This document shows, piece after piece, positions 6,113-12,857 of a stretch of DNA of 18,701 bases (positions within the stretch are counted from its first letter, which is position 1; each line of letters begins with the position of its first letter). A program made the position numbers and the translations under genes. The stretch is from UBA10210 sp964408425 (GTDB lineage Archaea > Micrarchaeota > Micrarchaeia > Norongarragalinales > Norongarragalinaceae): positions 1 through 18,701 of the forward strand of contig CAYOZI010000020.1 in assembly GCA_964408425.1 (NCBI GenBank). The letters run 5' to 3'. Below the pieces are notes generated by a model that saw nothing but the letters and a program-made list of their open reading frames with translations, did no database searches and was not told the DNA's origin.

Positions 6113-7525
6113 ATGCCTTTGAATCTTTTCAACTCGATGTCTTTGAAGAAGGAAGGGTTCAAGCCGTTAAAGGGAAAGAGCGTCGGAATGTATGCCTGCG
6201 GGCCCACGGTTTACAACTACGCCCACATCGGGAATTTCAGGGCGTACTTGTTTTCTGATTTATTGAGACGGTGGCTGGAGCACGAAGGATACGCGGTAAA
6301 ACTGGCAATGAACTTGACCGACGTTGACGACAAGACCATCAAAGGAGCTCGGGAAAAAGGAAAGAGCTTGAAGGAATTCACTTCTTTTTACGAAAAGGCG
6401 TTTTTCGAGGATTTGGATTCGCTGGGAATAAAACGCGCTTTCGCTTATCCAAAAGCCACGGATCACGTCAAGGAGATGATAGGAATAATCGAAAGGCTTT
6501 TGGAAAAAGGAATAGCCTACATCGGAGAGGACGGGAGCGTTTACTACAACCTGAAGAAATTCAAGCACTACGGTTTGCTCTCTCATATAGATTTAAGCGA
6601 ATTGAAGGCGGGCGCGAGCGGAAGGGTGGCTGCGGATGAATATGAAAAGGAGGGCGTGAGCGATTTCGCGTTGTGGAAAGCTTGGACTCCTGAAGACGGG
6701 AGCGTTTTCTGGCAGGCGCCTTTCGGAAAGGGAAGGCCGGGCTGGCATGTCGAGTGCAGCGCCATGAGCATGAAGTATTTGGGGGAAAGCTTCGACATCC
6801 ACGCGGGAGGCGTGGATTTGAAATTCCCGCATCACGAGAACGAGATTGCGCAAAGCGAAGGGGCTACGGGAAAAAAATTCGTGAAATACTGGCTGCACAA
6901 CGAGCATTTGCTTGTCGACGGCAGGAAAATGGCGAAGAGGTTCAAAAATTTCTTTACCCTGCGCGACGTTCTCGAGAAAGGGTATTCTCCCAAGGCGATA
7001 CGCTTTCTCTTGCTTTCGACGCATTACCGCTCTCAGTTGAACTTCACTTTCGAAGCCCTTGATAATGCGGAGAATACGGTGAAAAAACTCGGGGAGTTTG
7101 CGTTCAGGCTGAAAAACGCTTCTTCTGCAAAAGGCGATTCGAAGCTGGAGCAGTTGCTGGAAAGAACGAGAAAGGATTTTGAAAAAGCAATGAACGACGA
7201 TTTGGATGTTGCGAACGCCTTGGCGGCGGTTTTCGCTTTCACAAAGGAGTTCAACAAGGCGATCGATGGGGGAAAGGTTTCTAAGAAAACGGCTTTGAAT
7301 GCGCTGGAGTTTTTGAAGGAGTTCGACTCGGTTTTGGGGGTCGTTGACTGGTCTTTTTCGGAAAGGGTTTCCTTGGATTCGGAAGTGAAAAAACTGGTTG
7401 AAGAGCGGGAGAACGCCAGAAAAGAACGGAACTTCAGGAAGGCTGATGAGATTCGCGATTTGCTGAGGAAAAAGGGAATAATCTTGGAAGACACGCCTAA
7501 CGGCGTGGTTTGGAAGAAAGCGTGA
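6113..7525 (+). CDS. cysS: cysteinyl-tRNA synthetase
   Basis: This 470-residue class I aminoacyl-tRNA synthetase charges tRNA-Cys with cysteine. YACGPTVYNYAHIGN (28-41) contains zinc ligand C29 and the HIGH motif as HIGN. The other zinc ligands are C215 (WHVECSAMS), H240 and E244 in FPHHENE. DVDDKTI and the HAGGVDLKFPHHENEIAQ block are family hallmarks. The KMSKS loop is a variant: KMAKRFKNF at 272-280. The C-terminal DALR-type helical domain and ENARKERNFRKADEIRDLL end are present, so the protein is complete. The ATG at 6113 was chosen because upstream in-frame residues are the basic tail of the preceding gene read in another frame. It is four bases after the previous stop and has no ribosome-binding site of its own. 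Confidence 0.96.
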   Translation: MPLNLFNSMSLKKEGFKPLKGKSVGMYACGPTVYNYAHIGNFRAYLFSDLLRRWLEHEGYAVKLAMNLTDVDDKTIKGAREKGKSLKEFTSFYEKAFFEDLDSLGIKRAFAYPKATDHVKEMIGIIERLLEKGIAYIGEDGSVYYNLKKFKHYGLLSHIDLSELKAGASGRVAADEYEKEGVSDFALWKAWTPEDGSVFWQAPFGKGRPGWHVECSAMSMKYLGESFDIHAGGVDLKFPHHENEIAQSEGATGKKFVKYWLHNEHLLVDGRKMAKRFKNFFTLRDVLEKGYSPKAIRFLLLSTHYRSQLNFTFEALDNAENTVKKLGEFAFRLKNASSAKGDSKLEQLLERTRKDFEKAMNDDLDVANALAAVFAFTKEFNKAIDGGKVSKKTALNALEFLKEFDSVLGVVDWSFSERVSLDSEVKKLVEERENARKERNFRKADEIRDLLRKKGIILEDTPNGVVWKKA

Positions 7526-7529
7526 TTTT

Positions 7530-7778
7530 ATGCCTCCGAAACCTCCTCACTTGCCTCCGCATCTTCCGCACGAGCCTCCGTTGCCTCCGCACTTGAGAAA
7601 GAAAAACATTGACGTTTCGCTGTTGGGCGTGAGCTTGGCTTTGGCTAGCGTTTTTTGCTTTTTGCTCGGGGCGGTTTTGTTTTACTTCGCAATAGGGTTA
7701 AACGTGATTCTGCCGGTCTTGGCGCCAGTGTGGGTTGGCGGAATTTCGCTGTGGTATTCTAGCCACTCAAAACCTTGA
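7530..7778 (+). CDS. small membrane protein with Pro/His-rich N-terminus
   Basis: This 82-residue protein has two parts. Residues 1-22 contain 11 prolines and 4 histidines in PPHL-type repeats, followed by a basic RKKN. Residues about 29-52 and 56-75 are two hydrophobic membrane segments. The basic linker predicts that the Pro/His tail lies in the cytoplasm, with both membrane helices forming a hairpin. His-Pro repeats could bind metal or a partner protein; this is inference only. It starts four bases after the cysS stop, so it is probably the last gene of that operon. It ends two bases before the stop of the convergent EF-like gene. No family is recognised. Confidence 0.65.
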   Translation: MPPKPPHLPPHLPHEPPLPPHLRKKNIDVSLLGVSLALASVFCFLLGAVLFYFAIGLNVILPVLAPVWVGGISLWYSSHSKP

Positions 7779-7780
7779 AT

Positions 7781-8035
7781 TCAGATTTTGTAAACGACGT
7801 TTCCCTGATGGACTTTTTCCAAGACTTTCAGCCCTATTGCGTCTCCCGCCCTGGCCCCCTGGATCTTGTCGTGGCCTATTTGAATCGAATCTACCGCCTG
7901 TTCCAAAACGAGTTTTCCGGAATGGGTTTCTATCAGAATCCTGTCCCCGACGTTCAACGGCGCGGTTAGCATAACCACGGCTACGCCTAACTGGCTGTAG
8001 TAATGGTCTATTTCCCCGACCTTTCTTTTTTCCAA
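7781..8035 (-). CDS. stand-alone EF-Tu/EF-1A domain II-like beta-barrel protein
   Basis: This 84-residue protein matches the small archaeal family annotated as translation elongation factor EF-1 alpha domain II-like. It has IDHYYSQLGVAVVMLTAPLN, then VGDRILIE, the SIQIGHDKIQGARAGDAIGLK block that mirrors the SMxxxxxxxxxAxxGxxxG part of EF-Tu domain II, and a final QGNVVYKI. It lacks any GTPase domain. The function is unknown; binding of an RNA or aminoacyl end is possible by analogy with domain II. The start is TTG at 8035, set by GGTGGGGG (complement of 8039-8046) with a 6-base gap from the GGTGG core. A TATA box at 8071-8079 gives a leader of about 14 bases. Confidence 0.75.
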   Translation of the reverse strand: MEKRKVGEIDHYYSQLGVAVVMLTAPLNVGDRILIETHSGKLVLEQAVDSIQIGHDKIQGARAGDAIGLKVLEKVHQGNVVYKI

Positions 8036-8098
8036 TTGCCCCCACCTCTAAAGAAGAGTTGGCTGGCCGGGTTTAAAACGATTAAAATGAACGCCTGC
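8036..8098 (-). promoter_or_regulatory. promoter and ribosome-binding site of the EF-like gene
   Basis: On the minus strand GTTTTAAAC followed by CC (complement of 8071-8079) is a TATA box of the TTTTAAACCC type. It predicts initiation near 8049. GGTGG (complement of 8042-8046) lies six bases before the TTG start. The coiled-coil gene ends just upstream at 8099. Confidence 0.5.
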
Positions 8099-8923
8099 TC
8101 AAAGCAGCCCGCTGTCCCTCAAGACCATCATTTCATCTAGGGAAATCTTTTCGCCGGTTTTGAAGCGCGAGTAGATTGCCTTCGCCTTCTCGACGACTTT
8201 CTGGTGCTGGGCTTGCAGCCTTCTGGAATGATCTGCATGCTCCTTCTGGCGTTCTTCCATTTCCCTTACTTTATGCTCCCCGACCGTTTTCACGAGTTCC
8301 GCGTGCTTCTCGTCGGCTTCGGAAAACTTTTTCTCGAGAATGCCGATTGCGGAGGAAATGCTTTTCTGGAGGGAATCGATCTGCTTGCTGGCAGCCATCA
8401 ATTGATCGTGAAGAGCTTTGGCTTTGTTCGAGTGCTCGACCATTTTCGAGTGAAACTCGCGTTCCTTGGTTTCCAGTTCCCTCAGCTTTTTCCTTTCAGC
8501 GTAATACCCTACAAGAACGTCTTGGAATTCCTTGGCTTTCGGAAGCTGTTTGCGCAATTCCGAGATCTGTTTTGCGAACTGCTTTTCCTCCTTGGAATTC
8601 AAGGATTCGGTTTGCTGGATCCACTCCAGCCGCTCGACTTCGTCCTGAAGGGCGATGGGGTTCTTTCCCTCTCCGGCATCGGTCATTTTCTTTCTCAATT
8701 CGTAAAGCCGGGCTTTGCACTGGGAGGCTTGGATTTTCGCTTCCTCGCGCTTTTGCCTTAGCTCTGCGGATAAATCGTTTTCCTTGTCGCGCGAGTTCTT
8801 GAGTTCCTTGGTCTTGTCGAAGAGTTCCCTGAGCTCGGAGATTTTCTTGCGGTTGTCGAAGGAAATGTTTTTGGCTTCCCTTCTCGCCGAATCCCGTTCT
8901 ATCTTCAATTCCCGCGCGTCCAT
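8099..8923 (-). CDS. archaeal coiled-coil protein (COG1340-like)
   Basis: This 274-residue protein is almost entirely helical and charged, with heptad-like spacing from about residue 5 to 240. There is a possible break around GEGKNPIALQDEVERLEW (about 84-101), the part most typical of the family. The C-terminus KISLDEMMVLRDSGLL is a conserved end in archaeal COG1340 proteins, whose role is unknown. There is no membrane segment, Walker motif or zinc hook, so it is not a Rad50/SMC ATPase. The long coiled coil suggests a scaffold or dimeric spacer. The ATG at 8923 follows the histone-fold gene by 18 bases, with GAAAGGAT upstream, so the two genes form an operon. Confidence 0.8.
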   Translation of the reverse strand: MDARELKIERDSARREAKNISFDNRKKISELRELFDKTKELKNSRDKENDLSAELRQKREEAKIQASQCKARLYELRKKMTDAGEGKNPIALQDEVERLEWIQQTESLNSKEEKQFAKQISELRKQLPKAKEFQDVLVGYYAERKKLRELETKEREFHSKMVEHSNKAKALHDQLMAASKQIDSLQKSISSAIGILEKKFSEADEKHAELVKTVGEHKVREMEERQKEHADHSRRLQAQHQKVVEKAKAIYSRFKTGEKISLDEMMVLRDSGLL

Positions 8924-8941
8924 GGTTTATCCTTTCGTCAA

Positions 8942-9373
8942 TCAGTAAGAGTTGTTTGCCCCTTCTTCGGGCGGCAGTTCCAGTTCTATTTCCGCCACTA
9001 TCTCGTCCAATTCGGCGCGTTGTTTTTCCAAAACCTTCTTTATCCTGCGAATGCGCTTTTCGTTCAAAGAGATTTCCTTGTACTTGCGCGCGGCTTTGTT
9101 GAAGTGCTCTATGCTTAGCGTGAAATATTCCTCGTCGTTCATGCTTTGGGCTATGCTGCCCAGTATCTCGCCGAGCAAGGTGTTTGCAGCCAGTTTCACG
9201 TCCCTCTTGATCTGGTGCGGGTTCTTCAGATTCTGCTTGATTATTTTCACGACTCTGGCGTTGGGGAAGGGCATGTGCTCGCTTTCGGCTTCCTCGTCGC
9301 TCAACTCGCCGGTTTCAAGCTCTTCGGCAGAAACTTCCTCTTCTTTCAGCTCTTCCTTCAGTTCTTCCACCAT
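8942..9373 (-). CDS. probable histone-fold protein with acidic N-tail and coiled-coil C-tail
   Basis: The 143-residue protein has three parts. Residues 1-33 are a Glu-rich tail. Residues about 34-102 resemble a single histone fold. MPFPNARVVKIIKQ reads like the FPxARVKKIMK first helix of NF-YC/H2A-type folds. A long helix spans about 57-83, followed by FTLSIEHFNKAARKYKEI as loop 2 and helix 3. Residues 103-132 are a charged helix, probably a coiled coil. Archaeal histones are usually 65-70 residues without tails, so this would be unusual. It may bind DNA or instead act as a protein-protein module. The start at 9373 is set by GGTGG (complement of 9382-9386), eight bases upstream. The alternative is an unrelated helical protein. 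Confidence 0.55.
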   Translation of the reverse strand: MVEELKEELKEEEVSAEELETGELSDEEAESEHMPFPNARVVKIIKQNLKNPHQIKRDVKLAANTLLGEILGSIAQSMNDEEYFTLSIEHFNKAARKYKEISLNEKRIRRIKKVLEKQRAELDEIVAEIELELPPEEGANNSY

Positions 9374-9514
9374 GTTCAAAACCACCTTTTGCAAACGCGC
9401 TTTCTAGTAAATCCAATAGGGTTTTTGACTCGCAAAACCAGACGATAAGATTAGGTTGAAAGCGGTTAAAAAACCCTTTTTTCAGGCGGATTTTACCCCT
9501 TCCGAGAAGGGCGT
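9374..9514 (-). promoter_or_regulatory. promoter region of the histone-fold/coiled-coil operon
   Basis: This 141-base gap separates the M24 stop from the histone-fold start on the same strand. A symmetric GGTTAAAAAACC-type box at 9464-9475 is the best TATA candidate and predicts a leader of about 70 bases. Its flanking T-run could also end M24 transcription. The GGTGG site lies at 9382-9386. Nothing else is seen. Confidence 0.35.
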
Positions 9515-10510
9515 TTACAGGAAAACGACGTCTTCAAACCTCACTCCGAAGCGTTTTGGGACGTATATTCCCGGTTCTATGGTGAAAACCATTCCTTTCT
9601 CCAGCTTAACGTCATCAACCCGAAAGCCGTCGTGGACCTTGAGTCCAACGCTGTGCCCCAACGACAACCTTGCCTTTCGGAAGGAATGAGCTCCGAACCC
9701 GTATTCGGCAATGACCTTCTCGGCAATGTTGGAAATGGTTTTTCCGCTAGTCCCTACCTTGGCTTTTCTTTCAGCGGCTTTCTTGGCCTCCCAAACCGCT
9801 TCCACCGCGTCTTTCATTTCCTTGCCTTTTCCCCAGTATTCCGTGGTGGTGTAATCCGCGTGGTATAATTTGCAGGTGGCCCCGCAGTCGATCAAAACCG
9901 TTTCTTTGACCTTGTCGTTTGAGGGAATGGCGTGGGGGGTGGCGGCGTTCTCTCCAGTAGCAACTATGGGCGGGAAGGAATCCAATGCAAAACCTTTCTT
10001 CCTGCATGAAAATTCGAGGAAACCGGCGAGTTCATTTTCCGTTTTTCCTTCGAACCCGCCTTGTTTCGCCTCTTCCACGGTTTTTTTCGTCATTTCCTGG
10101 GCTTTTCTTATCAAACGCTGTTCCTGCTCGTCTTTCCTGCTTCTCAATGCATCGAACTCATCGGAATAGTCCTTCGCCTTTATTTTACCCCCTTCCAAAA
10201 GCTTGAATCCCACGCGGTTGGCTTCGGTGGAGAAATTCATTCCCACCGTTTTCACCTTGTTTTTCTTGAAAAAAACATTGTAAGAACCCTTGGCTTTCTT
10301 CAAAGGCAAAACTTCGTCGAACTGGGAACCGTGTTCATCCGCATCAGTAAACGCCACGCTTTTCTCTTTTCCGACGTAAGCCAGGAAAGGTTCGGTGACT
10401 CCCGAGTAGTAATAGGAATCGGCTTCAGGATGGTTGAATTGCGCTAGGATGACGCAATCCACTTTCATTTTCTTTTGAAGCTTTTCGACTCTTTGCTTGA
10501 AATCGACCAT
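9515..10510 (-). CDS. M24 family metallopeptidase (Xaa-Pro aminopeptidase-like)
   Basis: This 331-residue protein has an N-terminal creatinase-like domain (about 1-125) and a C-terminal pita-bread catalytic domain. All five metal ligands are visible: D208 (LIDCGA), D219 (HADYT), H286 (LGHSVGL), E312 (TIEPGIY) and E326 (RFEDVV). Catalytic histidines are at H193 (TPHAIPS) and H293 (KVHDG). It should remove N-terminal residues before proline, helping peptide turnover. The sequence stops at RFEDVVFL, five residues after the last ligand. Relatives usually continue for a further short strand, so the C-terminus is unusually short but keeps every ligand. The ATG at 10510 is 25 bases from a TTTTATT box (10532-10538 on the + strand), suggesting a leaderless mRNA. 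Confidence 0.9.
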   Translation of the reverse strand: MVDFKQRVEKLQKKMKVDCVILAQFNHPEADSYYYSGVTEPFLAYVGKEKSVAFTDADEHGSQFDEVLPLKKAKGSYNVFFKKNKVKTVGMNFSTEANRVGFKLLEGGKIKAKDYSDEFDALRSRKDEQEQRLIRKAQEMTKKTVEEAKQGGFEGKTENELAGFLEFSCRKKGFALDSFPPIVATGENAATPHAIPSNDKVKETVLIDCGATCKLYHADYTTTEYWGKGKEMKDAVEAVWEAKKAAERKAKVGTSGKTISNIAEKVIAEYGFGAHSFRKARLSLGHSVGLKVHDGFRVDDVKLEKGMVFTIEPGIYVPKRFGVRFEDVVFL

Positions 10511-10608
10511 TCCGAGCGTCTCCCAAAAAACTTTTATTCCCTGCCTTTGAAGTCAATTAGCTTTTTGGTGGTTTAAAGCTATTTTTTTGATGGGATGGTG
10601 GGGTAAAA
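10511..10608. promoter_or_regulatory. divergent promoter region, M24 peptidase and OB-fold protein
   Basis: Two separate boxes are seen in this 98-base gap. GAATAAAAG on the minus strand (around 10530-10538) is about 25 bases from the M24 ATG. GTTTAAAGC on the + strand (10571-10579) lies upstream of the OB-fold gene. That gene also has GGTGGGG at 10597-10603, seven bases from its ATG when measured from the GGTGG core. Confidence 0.45.
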
Positions 10609-10893
10609 ATGAAGATTTCTGAATTGACGCCTGGAACCGGAAACGTTACTATCGAGGCCGAGGTTGTGGGCGTGGAAAAGCCGAGGGAGTTGAACAAGAA
10701 CGGAAGGGCGTTGAGAGTAGCGAATGCAACGATAAAGGACGATTCGGGGACGATTTCGCTGGTGTTGTGGAACGACCAGATCGACAAGATCCAGGAAGGA
10801 AGCAAAATCAGCATTACTAACGGCTATGTAAACACGTGGCAGGACAAGCTTCAATTGACTCTCGGCAAATTCGGGAAGCTGGACGTTCTTTGA
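10609..10893 (+). CDS. OB-fold single-stranded nucleic acid-binding protein (SOSS-B/RPA-like)
   Basis: This 94-residue protein is a single OB fold. It begins MKISELTPGTGNVTIEAEVV and continues with a strand-loop KNGRALRVANATIKDDSGTISLVLWND that closely resembles crenarchaeal SSB and human SOSS-B. KEGxxxxITNGYVNTWQDKLQLTLG-like strands complete the barrel (about 62-86); here the start of that segment reads QEGSKISITNGY. W55 and W77 are good candidates for base stacking. It stops just after the barrel and lacks the acidic or Gly-rich C-terminal tail used by many SSBs for partner binding. It lies in a stretch with Orc1/Cdc6 and RFC, which suits a role in DNA replication or repair, but it is transcribed separately. 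It ends two bases before the convergent prenyltransferase gene. Confidence 0.85.
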   Translation: MKISELTPGTGNVTIEAEVVGVEKPRELNKNGRALRVANATIKDDSGTISLVLWNDQIDKIQEGSKISITNGYVNTWQDKLQLTLGKFGKLDVL

Positions 10894-10895
10894 AA

Positions 10896-11786
10896 TCAAA
10901 AGCCTAGGGTTGCGAACGCTATTACGCCTATCAACAGCCCGTACAGCGTGTAGTTTCTCGCTTTCTTCAGAACCAGCGGAGTTTGTTTGAACGTTATAGT
11001 CCATGCAGTCAACAAAAACAAAACGTCCGTCACGGCAATGGGCATCAAGTATGCTGGTTTGATCGAATTCATGAGCGGGGCGAAGCTCAAGCCGACCGCC
11101 AAATGGAACAACGCCGAAGCGAGAATCACGGTTTTCTTAGTGCCTATGAGCATGGGCAGGGTTTTCGCGCCTATTTTCCTATCCCCTTCCATGTCCCTGA
11201 GCGTGAGGATCAATTCCCTTCCCAACCCCGCCAGGAAGGATATGCCCGCAAAAAGCAATACGTATGGATTGAGCGTGTCGGAAAAAACGTAGTTTCCGTA
11301 AAGGAATGAAATGCTCATTGAACTTGCTATGAACGCGTTGCCCAACAGCGGGATTTTCTTGAGAACCGGGTCGTAGAGCATCGATGCAACGGTGAATAAC
11401 GCCGCTATGATGAAAACAGTCTGGCTGACGAAGAGCGTCGCGATAAGACCGAGCGCAAAGAAAAGCAAAGCCCCGTAAAACGCGGTTTTCCTTCCTATTT
11501 TTCCCGATACGAGCGGCCTTTCAAGGCGTTTCATTGCAGCATCGGTTTTAACCCCGAAAAAATCGTTCCAGGCGAAAGCTCCGAGCGTGATGAGCGCCGG
11601 CCCCAACGCAGGGTAAAGCATTTGGGCGAAGGAAAAGCGTTTTGAAACGACGAATTCGCTTGCTATGACTGCGATGGCGACGATTAAAGCGTGCTCTGCC
11701 CTTGTGAGCGCAATCCAGTCTTTCAGGCTTCCAACCTTCCAGCTGTCGGCTTTGGATTGTTTTTCCGCAACTGTTTTTTTCGGCAT
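10896..11786 (-). CDS. UbiA-family prenyltransferase, probable geranylgeranylglyceryl phosphate geranylgeranyltransferase
   Basis: This 296-residue integral membrane protein has about eight to nine hydrophobic helices. The first Asp-rich motif is AWNDFFGVKTD (N74, D75, D82) followed by RPLVSGKI, and the second is RDMEGDRKIGAKTLP (D198, D202). This arrangement and length match archaeal digeranylgeranylglyceryl phosphate synthase, which adds the second isoprenoid chain in ether-lipid synthesis. The usual fifth residue of NDxxDxxxD is Gly78 instead of Asp. A preceding soluble, Lys-rich tail covers residues 1-18. ATG 11786 is the start because a TATA box lies 27 bases upstream; longer in-frame extensions would run into the divergent cdc6 gene. 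Other UbiA substrates such as quinone or heme cannot be excluded. Confidence 0.82.
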   Translation of the reverse strand: MPKKTVAEKQSKADSWKVGSLKDWIALTRAEHALIVAIAVIASEFVVSKRFSFAQMLYPALGPALITLGAFAWNDFFGVKTDAAMKRLERPLVSGKIGRKTAFYGALLFFALGLIATLFVSQTVFIIAALFTVASMLYDPVLKKIPLLGNAFIASSMSISFLYGNYVFSDTLNPYVLLFAGISFLAGLGRELILTLRDMEGDRKIGAKTLPMLIGTKKTVILASALFHLAVGLSFAPLMNSIKPAYLMPIAVTDVLFLLTAWTITFKQTPLVLKKARNYTLYGLLIGVIAFATLGF

Positions 11787-11840
11787 ACTAGGTTGGGAGG
11801 GAAAGAGCGTTTTTAATCTTGCGTTGGATTTTGTATTGTT
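11787..11840. promoter_or_regulatory. shared bidirectional TATA element, prenyltransferase and cdc6
   Basis: The 54-base gap contains one AT box, TTTTTAA, at 11810-11816. It is 27 bases from the minus-strand ATG (11786) and 28 bases from the + strand ATG (11841). Both mRNAs should be leaderless if TFB can bind in either direction. No repeats of the origin-recognition-box kind are seen. Confidence 0.5.
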
Positions 11841-12854
11841 ATGGTTTTCAAGAACGAGCTTATGCTTAAGGCGGATTTCCTTCCTGACTCGCTTCCGGGG
11901 CGCGAGGCTCAATTGAAGGAAATTGTTTTAGCGCTGCAGCCGGCTTTCGAAGGGAGGAAAGCTAAAAACTTGTTCTTGTTCGGGCCGCCTGGATCCGGAA
12001 AAACGTCTTGCGCGAAACTGGTTTTCAAACAGCTTGGCGAAGAGTCGGGCAAGGCCACGCCTATTTTCATAAACTGCTGGCAGCATCCGTCCAGGCAGGC
12101 GGTATTGGCGGAAATAGCGTCCGCGTTGGGAGAGCCTATGCCTAGGAGGGGTTTGGGCGCGGATGAGATGCTTTCGCGCATTTCCTCTTTTGCATTAAAC
12201 CAGAAGTTGAACTGCGTGATTGCGCTGGACGAGTGCGACAGGCTTTTGCACAACAAGGACGACGTGGTTTTGTATGATTTGTTGCGAAGCGGTTTCGTTT
12301 CGGCGGTAGCTTGCGTTACGAACGACAAGGACTTCCCGCAAAAAATCGACGAGAGGGCAAAAAGTTCCCTGCAGTCTTTGGGCATAGAGTTCAAGCGTTA
12401 TTCCCCGATTGAATTGAAAAAGATTTTGAGGGAGAGGGCTGCATCGGCTTTCGCTCCGAACTCTTGGGATGAAGAGTTGATTGCGGTTGTTGCCGCTTAT
12501 GCCTCGAAACAAGGTGGGGATGCGAGAGTTGCAATAGAAACCTTGTGGCAGTGCGGGAAAAACGCAGAGGAAAGGAATTCCTCAAAAATAGAAAAAAGGG
12601 ATTTCGAGGAGTTGAAGGCAAACCCTTCCAAAACCAAGCGGCTGGCGGGGACGGGGGAGTTGGAGGAAAAGATAATTTCCGTCTTGAGGAGGAACAAGGG
12701 AGTTCTTTCGGCCGGGGAGTTGTACGAAAAAACCGGGGAGCCGGAACGGACCGTAAGAACTTATTTGAAGCTTTTGGAAAACAAGCGGGTAATCTCTTTG
12801 GAACGGAAAATATCGAAGAAGGGGCAGTCGACTACAGTAAGGCTTTTGGTTTGA
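11841..12854 (+). CDS. cdc6: Orc1/Cdc6-type replication initiator
   Basis: This 337-residue AAA+ protein binds origin DNA and loads the MCM helicase. It begins with the family start VFKNELMLKADFLPDSLPGREAQ-like pattern (residues 2-23). Walker A GPPGSGKT is at 48-55, and Walker B is ALDECD (128-133; most members have LDEID). Sensor 1 is in CVTNDKDF, an arginine-finger region KIDERAKSSL follows, and sensor 2 is in GGDARVAIETL. The C-terminal winged helix (about 268-337) carries LSAGELYEKTGEPERTVRTYLKLLENKRVI, split here between a recognition helix and wing. The protein is slightly short because the lid-to-wing linker is compact. The start is supported by a TATA box 28 bases upstream. It ends three bases before the convergent GTPase gene. 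Confidence 0.92.
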   Translation: MVFKNELMLKADFLPDSLPGREAQLKEIVLALQPAFEGRKAKNLFLFGPPGSGKTSCAKLVFKQLGEESGKATPIFINCWQHPSRQAVLAEIASALGEPMPRRGLGADEMLSRISSFALNQKLNCVIALDECDRLLHNKDDVVLYDLLRSGFVSAVACVTNDKDFPQKIDERAKSSLQSLGIEFKRYSPIELKKILRERAASAFAPNSWDEELIAVVAAYASKQGGDARVAIETLWQCGKNAEERNSSKIEKRDFEELKANPSKTKRLAGTGELEEKIISVLRRNKGVLSAGELYEKTGEPERTVRTYLKLLENKRVISLERKISKKGQSTTVRLLV

Positions 12855-12857
12855 AGG

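Noticed and set aside
7530..7596. CCTCCG-type DNA repeats in the Pro/His-rich start as a functional DNA repeat
   Set aside because: The repetition follows from the Pro-Pro-His-Leu amino acid pattern and is best explained at the protein level.
8204..8761. Phe/Leu-rich open frame opposite the coiled-coil gene
   Set aside because: Hydrophobic composition is the expected antisense shadow of Lys/Glu-rich coding; no promoter or ribosome-binding site.
11787..11912. N-terminal extension of the prenyltransferase by 42 residues
   Set aside because: It would cross the shared promoter into cdc6, and the basic low-complexity residues have no family counterpart.
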